Of a stretch of 64,000 nucleotides of DNA, positions 12,438-22,942 are shown one piece after another; position 1 is the first letter of the stretch, and the number at the start of each line of letters is the position of its first letter. The notes beneath the pieces were generated by a model. The model made no database searches. It saw only the letters and a program-made list of their open reading frames with translations, and had not been told where the DNA came from. Made by a program: the position numbers and the translations under genes. The stretch comes from Takakia lepidozioides (taxonomy: Eukaryota; Streptophyta; Takakiopsida; Takakiales; Takakiaceae): positions 43,354,042 to 43,418,041 of the forward strand of contig CM060734.1 of assembly GCA_030704615.1 (NCBI GenBank). Direction: 5' to 3'.

Positions 12438-12477
12438 GTGAGAGAGAGAGAGATCACAGAGAGAGAGAGAGGGAGAG
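12438..12477 (+). promoter_or_regulatory. GA-repeat leader just before the UVR8-like start codon
   Basis: GAGAGAGAGA runs interrupted by ATCACA fill the 40 bp directly upstream of the ATG. GA/CT runs are common in plant core promoters and 5' leaders, so this is likely 5' UTR. Confidence 0.45.
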
Positions 12478-15400
12478 ATGGGGGAGCCTAAGGCGTCGGG
12501 TAGCAGCTTGGAGAGCCGGCGAGTGTTGTATGTGTCTGCGGGAGCTAGCCACACTGTGGCACTTATCTGTATGTCCTCTCACCTTCATTTTTTTTCGCAC
12601 CTATCCATGAGCTTAGTGGAGTTGAGAGGCTTCTGTGTGTGGCACTAATGAGTAACCTCTAATTCTCATCCAACTCTCACTCTCTCCCTCTCTGTAGTCT
12701 CTGTGTCTCTCTCTGTCTCTCATTTATACAGAGGTGTGTATGTACATTGGGCTGATGACTTGGATCTCCTGCTTGGTATGTTGGCGAAATGACATAGATA
12801 GGTGTTAGCTTAATCTGGTGGATGTTCCAAGGCGGTGTAGTTGTTTCGGATCATCCCACTGTTGACGAGTAGAAAATGCAACCGAATTTATCTGTTGAAT
12901 GGGTCTCTCCGCGTCGCTAACTTGGGTGAATGGTTCTCACTTTCTCCGTGTGGTGATCAAGGAAATGTTTGCAACTCTGGCGGTTGTAGATTTAGTCTTT
13001 TGCATTTTGTCCCCGGAAGACAATGTTTCGATATTTTCTTTCATTTTGTAGACGTTGACCTGTGCTAATTTTTGAGCGAGCAATTTTCTGCACTGTTTGT
13101 CTCCATGCCCACCCTCGCCCGGAACGGTTGAGTCTCGATGGTCTATGGTTACGGGTTTGGTATTAGTTGCATTCCCGTAAATAACTACTGAGTTCATGAC
13201 ATTAGTACTCAGGCAATTGGGTCCATTTTGGGCTAATTTGTACCTGCTTCCTATATTTTTAACATACTGGGAAGATGCCATCTGAATCATGTTCTTCACT
13301 GACAAATCTGATTTTTGCCGACGAATGCGAGAAGCTACCACCCGTCTTGTGACACTCTTAATGGACTCTCTTTCTGGAGCCTGCGTCTATCCTTGCAATG
13401 CGATTGAGCTTCATTCGTTACACAATCAGTGACCAGGCTCCAATGTCGGCAATGTACGATGTTAGTTATTTGTCAGAGAGAAACGGCTAAAGCGAGAGGC
13501 CTTCGGGTCCATATTGGACTGTGAAGTCAATCTATTTGCTCGTTTCTCTGGGGCTTCCTCCCATGCCTTATCTTGTGGTATTCGGAGTTCTCTGTATTTA
13601 CTTCTCTCCAATCCAGCGGAATTTTCCACCTGAACTCATAGACTCGTTATCTTGCTGTTCAATTTCAGTTAGTTTGAGGTGCTGGTCCACCCTCGCGCAA
13701 TGTTAATTGTACTTGGACTAGGTTGATCGAGTGCCCGGGTGCTACTTCTCTCTAAACTTGCCATTTTATACATTTTTCGATCTTTCTTCTTTTTGATTTT
13801 TTTTTTCTACCCCTCTTCTTCACAGTTAGTGTCGCAAGAAGCGTGAGCTGACTTGGAATATTGTCTCCTATCTTGCATCATCGCCACTGCTTTACTGGCA
13901 TTGACATCATTTCGAGTCCGGTCTATTGTGGGCATTACTTAACCCATAAGTATGAAAGCGTTATTTAGTTTCTGACTGAGTCTGTTGATAACTGGTCCTG
14001 AATAAGAATGGAGCAGGCAACTAGGTCTTTCTGAAAATATCTTTAAGGTCTCCCCCTTGTGATCTCACCTGGCATTGGTGGCTTGGCAGCGGGTGACTTT
14101 GTGTGCTCCTGGGGCCGCGGGGAAGATGGGCAGCTTGGTCATGGAGATGCAGATGAGCGGCATCTGCCTACTATTATCAGTGCCCTGGATGCCTCTGATA
14201 TTACTTCCATCACCTGTGGGGCTGACCACACCACTGCTCGCTCTGATGTTACACAATCTGTTTATAGTTGGGGTTGGTAAGTATTTTACTGGAGATGAAG
14301 GGCACAAGAATCCACTCCCCTTGTTTAGCCATCTATTTCTGTGTCCATCATGGTTGCCTTGCCTGTTCACCCCCTGCTATTCCTTGGATTCACTTGCCAC
14401 TGAAAATGTCTTCAGAAGAACTAAAATTTCCTTCACCCCTGGCAGACTCGTCTGTAGGCAGGCTGTGCTCTTCTAACACGCTTTGAGTGTCCTCTCCTTT
14501 GTTTGCTCTTACTGGCCTCTGCACTTGAAAGTCCAGTGGCCTGGAGGCAAAGGAGTGACCATATTGCTACTTTTGTATTCAGGGGAGACTTTGGAAGACT
14601 TGGACACGGGAACTCTAGCGATTTGTTTATACCCCAGGTGATAAAAGCTCTGCAGGGGCTTGAGGTCAAGCAAATTGCCTGTGGTGATTGTCATTGCCTT
14701 GCTATTACTGCTGGTGGTGAAGTCCACAGGTACCGTCTCTACCCAAACACCATCTTAAACACAACCTGCCTCTTTCCCACTTAGTATCTCCTTTCTCCAT
14801 CTTCATCAGAAGGCATGTTTTAAAGTCCTTTTCAAGCACCATCTAGTGATGACATTTTGTTGGAGCACTGGTTCACTTGTTGGTGAGTACAGCTATGTGC
14901 TGTGTGCAGTTTTGCTTCCCTTATTTGTTGATGGATCTGTGATGGGTGGTTTTGGTTTGTGAAGTTGGGGCCGAAATCAGAATGGGCAGCTCGGGCTTGG
15001 TCACACAGAAGACCAACTTGTGCCCCGTAAAGTGGAAGCATTTGAGGTTGTTACACGTGTCCCCAATTGCTTTTGCTTGCTGTTTATAATGCAAATGCGA
15101 CCTTGTTCCTATTTAGGCTCAAAACATTCTTGGTGGCTTTAGCAATCATCACTTTGTCGGGATCTGGCTTCTGTCTCTTGAAATTACTGATTGCGTTTTT
15201 GTAAATGTGCAAACACAGGGCATACCAGTCAAGATGTTGGCAGCTGGTGCAGAGCACACAGCAGCGGTGACTGACAGTGGAAAGCTCTATGGCTGGGGCT
15301 GGGGTCGCTATGGCAACCTGGGTGTGGGTGATCGGAATGACCGCTTAGTTCCTGCTGAAGTTGCTGCAATACAGGTATGTAACCCATAATTATCCCCCCA

Positions 15401-17672
15401 AAATATCATTGAAATCATGGTTTTTCCTGGGAGAAATTTGGTTGTCTAGATCAGGGCTCTTCACATGACCAAGAGCGGGCTAGAAACTGTTTGTGGGTTC
15501 GGTCGTCAACTGTCAGATTCACTAAGCTCACCAAGCCTTCTCAACAATTGAGTTTGAAACAATTGAGTAGACAACAAGGGGTTTTGGCAATGCAACTGCT
15601 GAGTTCCAAGTTTTCTATTTTTTGTTGTCTTATACTCCTTGCTTAATTTAACCAACTCAAGCATGGGGTACAGGGGGAGAAAATGGGGATGGTGGCTTGT
15701 GGATGGCGACACACTATTGCAGTTTCAGAGTCTGGCCATCTCTACACCTTTGGATGGAGCAAGTATGGACAGTTAGGGCACGGTGACTTCCAAGATCATC
15801 TGGTCCCTCATCAAGTTGCTGCTTTGGAGAACAACAAAATTCAGCTTGTGGGTCTTTTAAGGCTTCCATCTCATGCTTCACTTTGTTAGTAGATCAAAAT
15901 GCAGGAGGCATGATCAGAGGGCCACATGTCTTCAACTTAAGTAGTATGTGAAGATAGACCATTCCCTGTAAGTGATGGCCAGGACTTACCTTGAGGGTGT
16001 AATCCCCACTGGATAGTAAGGCTACGATGTAGTTCCCATACTGCTTCACTGATCTGAAAGCTGGCAATAGATGTGATACGTGACAGACTATCTTTATTAC
16101 ACTCCTGAGATCCAAGAGCCTTTGGACTAGGAACTATTCATTGACTGTTGGCTAGCTTTTTGTTGAGGAATAGTCCATATGGGACCCTTACCCTTCTGGA
16201 GCTGGATAGAACAGATATCTGTCCCACTGGAGGCCCAGCAGAAACGTCTTTCATACCTAGAGACGTAATGCTACAGTCTTGGAAGTATGCTGCTTGTTCA
16301 TCTAGGAGTATACTGGCTGGGTCCAATACTGAAACATTCATGAATGTTTTTTGACACAGGTTTCTGGAGGCTGGCGGCATACTTTTGCTCAGGATTATGA
16401 AGGTCGGATTTATGGATGGGGTTGGAACAAGGTACTGTAGCTTAATGTAGCTCTTCACAACTCTTGTTGGAATCTGTTGTAGTGTGCTCCAGCTTATTGT
16501 GGGTGTCTGATGCCTACCGTTTCCTAGTATGTTAAAAGTATGCCGGTATGCAGCGGAGAATCTGTGAGTGGACTAATAATAGTAAGTCTGGGTTCTTACA
16601 GTTTGGACAAGTGGGAGTTGGGAACACGGAAGATCAAAACAGTCCCCAACTGGTGAAGGCTCTTCTGGAAGAGGTGATAATCCCTAGCAAGACATTTTCC
16701 TCTCAGATCAAAGCATTCAACTTCTGATTTCACCTTTGACATGCCTAGACATGTGTTGAGAGAGCGGCTGGTTGGTCTGTGCAGAAAGTGACTCAGGTTT
16801 CTTGTGGCTGGAGACACACAGTGGCCGTCACTGAGAGAGGCAATGTGTACAGTTGGGGCCGTGGCACCAGTGGACAGCTTGGCCATGGGGATGCTGTTGA
16901 CAGGTATTTACTTTCTGGCTTTGTTGTTTTTTTTCTGAGGAAAGTGTGGCAAATAAATTTGTTCTGCTCTTTAGTGAAGGTACAAGTGAAAGTGCTAGTT
17001 GAGTAGAGCTTTTTCAATAGTAATTTTAAGAAATTGTACTGGTTGCAGGAGTGTGCCGAAGAAATTAGAAGTATTGAGTCTGGATGGGTTAGCTTGTGAA
17101 CAGCTTGAAAGCTCCCGATTGGCAAACTCCACAGGTGTGTTTTTAACCCTTCCTTATACTGATATATCTGCTTGTGATTGAGACAGCTACAGAAGGCAAG
17201 TGGCCGAAGAGTTTTGGTGGCCAATTTGGGCTATTTGTGTGGTTTTCTGGTATGTGCAGCCTCCAATTGGATATCACCATCAGAGAGATATGCAGTGGTA
17301 CCAGATGAAGCTGTGAGATCGCTGGCAAGACGGTTGCACCAGACAGCCAATGTAGGAACCCTTACTTATTTTCTCTCGCCTTGAGTTCATGACTTGTTCT
17401 GGGCTTTGTACCAGACTGAAATGGCTGTACTCTTACTACTCAGCACACTTCCTAGTCAGTGACCAATCATCTAGGGCACAGGGCACAGCAGTTAGTTGAG
17501 AAGGGGAACCTTGGTGGTGCTGGAAGATGACTCCGCTTACCAATAATTACCTTCTGCTTTGCATGGGCAGGTGGATGCGGCGCTGGAGGTGCCAACCACA
17601 GGTGAGGTCCCCGATGCGAGTGTGCCTGATGGAGATACAACAAAGCGATTGCGAACTCGACCACAAAACTGA
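12478..17672 (+). CDS. UVR8: UV-B photoreceptor UVR8 orthologue (RCC1-like propeller), 12 exons
   Basis: Exons: 12478-12568, 14090-14276, 14583-14729, 14965-15046, 15219-15374, 15674-15847, 16360-16431, 16602-16673, 16785-16903, 17049-17134, 17260-17351, 17571-17672. All introns are GT..AG and the phases agree. The product is 459 residues; Arabidopsis UVR8 is 440. The N-terminus (VLYVSAGASHTVALIS) and RCC1 blades (CSWGRGEDGQLGHGD, WGDFGRLGHGNSSDLF, GWGWGRYGNLG) match UVR8 rather than generic RCC1 proteins. The three GWRHT motifs place Trp at about 232, 284 and 336, equivalent to the UV-B sensing W233/W285/W337. The C-terminal COP1-binding VP motif is present (ERYAVVPDE, V409-P410), and the tail ends TTKRLRTRPQN. 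The known role is a dimer that monomerises under UV-B and acts in the nucleus with COP1. Intron 1 is long (about 1.5 kb). No defect was seen. Confidence 0.96.
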
Positions 17673-18929
17673 GTTCTCAGATAAACTCATGCTACTGAGT
17701 CAACTCTGGTTATCTGAGTTGGAAGGAGTAAGCTGTTGGAATCATAGGCTGGTTTCTGTTTTGTAGTGTAGGAGGATTCCTGAGGGTGTAGTGCTGGGTC
17801 GGCAACGATTGGCAGCACTCGTTTTTGCTAGATACTTGGAGGTTAAGAACAAACTTTTTGCGCTATGGGCCATCAAACATGTGGTGTGTAATTTTGGTTC
17901 CTGCACGATTGCCGTATGGCTCTCAATGGGGAATAGAATTGAATGCTTCATGTCAGTTTCATTCATGAAAATCGTGAGATTCCCTATTTCCTGTTCTTGA
18001 TTACATACAAGCAACCCACTTCATGCTTCATAGTTTGTATCCCTGAAAGCTGAGCAAAGCTGGATTAAGTTTGCTATATGCATGTAGTAGACATGGAAAG
18101 GGAACAGTTTTTTGCACTGGAAAACTCTAGGGCCTGAGAGTAATGCTGGCGACATGAACTCATGTAAGCGCCAGGGAAGCTCCATTGGGCATGGTCCTGA
18201 AAGAAGGGGGGCGGGGGGGCGGGAAGACAAGCAGCAACTATGAGGTTTTAGGGATATCATTTGATTGATGCAGTGCCCTGGATCCATTGAGAACCACATA
18301 ATGTTGGTCTACAAATCTATCTAGAAAGTTGCATCTAAGGGGTTTGATACCTGAAAGAAGGGCATATCAGCAGCCCCAGTGTTGACATGGCCAGAAGCAG
18401 GTGATAAAAAGATAAAAAGACACACCGGAAGGTTAGTTGGGATCCCAAGCAAGCCAAAAGAGATCATTGTGGTCCACACTACATTTTGATGAAAGAAAAT
18501 GTTATGTCTGTCTCTTGAGAAGGGCACACAGCCAATGTACCTAGTTCCCTGGAGTGTCATGAAATTTATGGTTTATAATAAATATTTCATAATTATAGCA
18601 AAAATTAGAGTTCATATCTTTAGTTGTTAGATCTTACTCAGCAAAGCCATCTAAATTCATGCTTGCATTGTTCAAGTCTTATGCAGCACAGTCCCGAACT
18701 AGATTTGTCATGCACTAATCCTTGTTACAGGTATGTGCAATGTGTATCAAAGTGAACAATCACAACCAAAGCCATTAGCTGCACTATGCTCATACATATT
18801 CCAGGCCTTTGGACGGTGCCTCAGAAGCTTGATTCAAGGGGGTGGGTGTCCTCAAATTGGTCTTAACCGGTGCTTGGACCGGCAGAGAACCCATTGCATC
18901 CCACTAGAATGAACAAGTGGTATGGACCA
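17673..18929. other. UVR8 3' flank and intergenic sequence
   Basis: No coding frame, RNA gene or clear repeat was recognised. The first part is presumably 3' UTR of the UVR8-like gene. Confidence 0.45.
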
Positions 18930-19611
18930 GTGTTGGCCGGTTATAAGATTTTACATATCCGCCGGTTAAGGTTACTTCAATATTTTTGGGATGGACACAC
19001 TCCATGGTTATGTATAAGGATAAATTTTTTATTTTAGTATATCCACCGGTTATCTATTCTACAAAATTCTTCAAATTTAGACGGTTATGAATAGGACGGT
19101 TAGAGGTGTCATAAAATTGGCGGATATACATGCAATTGGCGATTACATGTAATATATTGAATGGGCTCTTGTATTTCTCAATGATTTTCTTTAAAAATAA
19201 TCAATTCACACATGAGATCCCAAGGGCTCTAGGGAGCTTGCCATGAGCTATGTCACAAGGAAACCCTCTGTCACCACCTCAATGGCCAGGAGCTTGGGTT
19301 AACCCCCTCTCTCCCACCAGCTGCACAGGTCCCCAAAACAGGAACACCAAGTACTGAAGCTGAGGCTGATGGAGCTGATTACGCGCTATAAATGCAGCTG
19401 CGTTGTGTGAGCAGGAACGTGTCATAACTGTAACAGCTCTAAGGGGGTCAAGATGCCTTACTAATCCGAGTAAACTTAATATAGGGTACATATACATATA
19501 CATACTCACCTCCCAACCGTCGGTTATCTATTTGCTCTATTTGTAAAAATACCCTGTATGCGGTTATGTATACCTACTAACCGGGGTAGAGTGCTATACC
19601 CGGCCAACAGA
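18930..19611. mobile_element. Mutator-type MITE with an 11-bp target duplication
   Basis: The left end reads GTGTTGGCCGGTTATA and the right end TATACCCGGCCAACAGA, an imperfect terminal inverted repeat of about 15 bp. The 11-bp sequence GGTATGGACCA lies immediately outside both ends (18919-18929 and 19612-19622). Target duplications of 9-11 bp are typical of Mutator-like elements. The 682-bp interior has no transposase frame but carries repeated CCGGTTA / CGGTTATG motifs near both ends. The element is non-autonomous. The perfect target duplication suggests a fairly recent insertion. Confidence 0.82.
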
Positions 19612-19622
19612 GGTATGGACCA

Positions 19623-20539
19623 TAAGAGTGTCTGTTTCGGTCACCATTAGCTGCACACACAAACGATTGGTCATTGCCCATCCATAACAACAAACACTAA
19701 GTGTGTTCTGACATCCATTCACATTTCACTGTTACACTTGCAAGGCATGTGTACACAAAAATTCAAAACCCTCTTTCTCTAGTTTCTCTCTACCTCACTC
19801 TGTACCAAATCACTAACGGGCTCAAATTGAAGGGATGATGCCAATGGTGGGCATGTTATTTTTCCAGGACTAAGAGAGCTTTGGCAGCTCTCCCAGAAGA
19901 ATATACTTGATACCTACACTGAACCATCACTATGCATGCAAGACCAGCTAGAGTAAGGGGATCCCCTTGGCTGTTCCATACATATACTTTCACCCATAAC
20001 AGAGAGCTTATATCCTGTTGGATGTTATGACATCTTCAGTCTTACTTTCAGCGCAAGCTCACAGAGTTTACTTTTAAGGGATAGAGGATGAGGTCTTGAT
20101 CATTACCAGCAGAGAGAGGAGAGAGAGGTGTTTGTACTTACTGGGGCTAGTTGCAAGCCATATGCAGTGGCACATGTGTATTCTTCTCATAAGCTCCTTT
20201 TCTTGTCCCCATCAGGAATGCATCAAGAGAAAAAGGAAGACTTGAGGAATAAACAGCACTTTCGATGAGGCCCCGCCAGGTGAAGTCTGATGTAAGTAAA
20301 TCTTTCCTGCTAAATTGTGCCAGGCAGAGGGCTACAGTATTGTGCTGGCATCAGCATCCTGCTTTTACAGAGTCATTAGCAAAAGTATTTACATCAAATT
20401 CAAGCTGTGGATGCTATCAGCTGTGTAAGTGCTCTGGCAACTTGGGTGAAGCAGGCCTTCAGACGTGTCACAAAGGATAAGGCAGTGAGTACATTCTTCT
20501 CACCAAATTCTCTCATATTCGAGTTGCAGGCTAGGCAGA
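19623..20539. other. Intergenic stretch, no gene recognised
   Basis: Low-complexity and unremarkable sequence. Small frames occur but none has recognisable motifs. The right end is the likely 3' UTR of the minus-strand plastid protein gene. Confidence 0.45.
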
Positions 20540-21376
20540 CTAGATTAAGAAGATGAGAATTCCTAGAAGAATGGCAGCAAGAACAGAGTACTTTAGGGCG
20601 GAGAGTGTAATGGAGGCTGCCACCACCAGCAACTGCCATGCTATCTGCAGGACTGCAAAAGCCAACAACGCAGTCAACAAAAGGGCCAGCACATTCTCCA
20701 ATGTTGGGTCGAGAAGATCTCTCCACTGAATTTCCATATCCGCACCTTCAAGAATTAGGTCAACTTCTTCACTAGTGAATGGTGCTTCAGTTTCAAAATC
20801 AGCTGCATCCTCCGTTGTTTCTTTCTCTCTCTGGCCCCATAACCCACCCCAGAAGCTTGTTTGTTCCGCCTCCCGCTTTGGTTCTCTGTCTCTCTCCGCA
20901 TCCTGTGGCTCTAGGTCGGGAGTAACGTAGGTTTTGGCCTTATCCATTTCCTCCCTCAGCCCCTCTGTTTCGGTCTCTCTGTCGATTTCCTCTCGTTGGG
21001 CAGAGGGCCCCTTCTCCTCGTCCTTCACTTTATCATCACCACGTCTCTGTCCCCAAAAGCCTTGCCAAAAACCTCTCTTTCTGTCGCTATCCCTGCCCTC
21101 CCCTACCGCTCCCTTCTCTTCTTCTCCCTTTGAATTCTCTCCATCTCCTTGACTCGCCCTGGTCACAAACTTAGGCGGGCGCCGACGAACTCCTTCTAAG
21201 ACATCACCTGCATTTGATCTAATACGGGGAAGCTTTTGTTCCAGCCTTGGTGCAGGCCATGCATATACAAAGGAGGATAAGTCACGTGCTGGAGAAGCGG
21301 AAGAAAATGAAAGAGATGTGTACTGGGACGATGCAGTTGTCAAAGGCCCAAACTGCAACGAATTAGCCATTTTCAA
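20540..21376 (-). CDS. Probable plastid-targeted membrane protein, single exon
   Basis: An uninterrupted 278-codon frame. The first 75 or so residues are rich in Ser, Thr and Arg and poor in acids, like a chloroplast transit peptide (MANSLQFGPLTTASSQYTSL); translation could start at either M1 or M3. A long charged central region follows, with two related WGQR modules (GFWQGFWGQRRG and SFWGGLWGQREK). The C-terminal 60 residues start with WRDLLDPTLENV and then form two hydrophobic helices, ending ILLGILIFLI at the stop. I recall similar WRDLLDP... two-helix tails in uncharacterised chloroplast membrane proteins of seed plants, but I cannot name the family with certainty. A thylakoid or envelope location is inferred. 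Orientation is convergent with UVR8 and divergent from UBA2. Confidence 0.78.
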   Translation of the reverse strand: MKMANSLQFGPLTTASSQYTSLSFSSASPARDLSSFVYAWPAPRLEQKLPRIRSNAGDVLEGVRRRPPKFVTRASQGDGENSKGEEEKGAVGEGRDSDRKRGFWQGFWGQRRGDDKVKDEEKGPSAQREEIDRETETEGLREEMDKAKTYVTPDLEPQDAERDREPKREAEQTSFWGGLWGQREKETTEDAADFETEAPFTSEEVDLILEGADMEIQWRDLLDPTLENVLALLLTALLAFAVLQIAWQLLVVAASITLSALKYSVLAAILLGILIFLI

Positions 21377-22437
21377 ATAAGACTGATCACCAATCTAACA
21401 TTCAAGCTCTTGTGCAATGGGCTCCAAACATTCTTCGGATTCAGCAATACTGCACCTTCACCACACCACAACCCATGTCTCTGTCACACCTCTTAGCACT
21501 GCATGGTTCCCAAGAATGTAATTGAGGGGAGGAAGGGATGGAAGGGATCGATGCACGAGTCTCTCCATTCATCTTTGGAGCTGACCCATCTCCACGGCCA
21601 CCTCTTCTACAAGAGAAATCAACACTTGTCTGATATCAAAGTCGCAAACATAAACCCTCGTAGCTTTTCAAGCTCCATGAAAGCGGATTTTTTGACGGAT
21701 TGGAAATCAACAGTTAAAACGAAACATGACAACAAATCTTCCAATCTTCCCGACACGATAATGAATCCACCTTAGCAGTGCCCAAGAACTGTCCGCACCG
21801 ATCACATTCGATAGTTAGAGCTCCGCATTGCAGAGAGACAAGCATTGCACAGAGAGAGACTGCCTCTCCGATTCTGGTTAGGGGAAGATACGACATTGTC
21901 AGTATAACCCCACAGATGAGTACCCCTGTCTATCTCCTCCTCTCTCTCCTGATCAGTATTTGTTTGAATCTATGATCAGTCACAGTGCCAGTATTTTCCA
22001 TGCTTTTGGAATGTTGTGTCCCCTTTGGACCTGCAGTGGACAATGAATTCTTTTCACTCTTTTTTCTTTCTCCCATCTCCCTATTTTCTTGTGCCTTTGT
22101 GCTGACGTATCGAGTATATCGATTTCTACTTCAACCCTTGTCGAGAGGGCTCCATGGGGTGGGGAATCAACACAATCTCAAAAAGTAGGATGGAGGAATA
22201 CTTCCAGTACGTGATCTCCAGGTAAAAGATGGATTGATCTCCTTCTTGATGCATTCATCAACTTCAATCACGTATGAAGGCATAATCAAAGTGGTGTATG
22301 AGGCATGAACCGGTGGAGATGGTTGCTGCTGTTGCTGAAGCTTGAGTCTTGAGGGAGAGCGAGAAGAATAGAAGCGAGAGCAATATAAGGGTTAGGGCTT
22401 TCCGAGCCTGTGGTTCGATAAACCCTATTTAGGTTAA
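21377..22437. other. Intergenic region between divergent genes
   Basis: It holds the 5' flank of the minus-strand plastid protein gene and distal upstream sequence of the UBA2-like gene. No further gene was recognised. Confidence 0.45.
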
Positions 22438-22743
22438 TCAAGCGCCCAGTCTAAAGAAGTCAACTTGGGATGTCAGAATAACTGAGAACTGTGAAGCAGT
22501 GATAGGCCGGGGGCTCTGGAAAGTGAACCCTAGAAAAAGTTTCTTGTAACTCGAGTTAAGTAGGTCGGGAGGAATCGAGGTGTGGAGGGGCTCATCTTGA
22601 GATCTGAATGAGATGCTAAAAAGTTTCCTGTAACTCGAGTTAAGTAGGTCAGGACGAATCGAGGTGTGGAGGGGCTGATCTTGAGATGTCAATGAGATGC
22701 TAAACACCTCAGGCTTGTCTTCTTCGAGGCGAGGACGCTTCAT
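22438..22743 (-). repeat. In-frame tandem duplication of 84 bp inside a small open frame
   Basis: A block of about 84 bp containing CTCGAGTTAAGTAGGTC and TCGAGGTGTGGAGGGGCT occurs twice (about 22537-22621 and 22621-22705). On the minus strand both copies sit in a 101-codon frame that starts MKRPRLEEDKPEV and repeats a 28-residue unit (DLLNSSYRKLF / DLLNSSYKKLF). It lies about 200 bp upstream of the divergent UBA2-like start. It could be a small gene or just leader/promoter sequence that happens to be open; no homologue is known to me. Confidence 0.4.
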
Positions 22744-22942
22744 CTCCGGATCTGTCGATAGAATTTGTGGACGTTTCTTCCAAGATCTTCATGCGGCATC
22801 TCTCCTTGATATCTTCGGATCCTTCCTGTTTGTGTTTCCCTTGATTGATTTCTGTAAAAAGAGGTGGAGGAAGTGAGGGGGAGATTGTAGATTGGTAAGG
22901 CCTGCTGAAAATCGAAATATCGAGTATCCGGTAGGCGGGAAG

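Noticed and set aside
20934-21152. Ser-rich plus-strand frame
   Set aside because: It is the complement of the charged part of the plastid protein gene.
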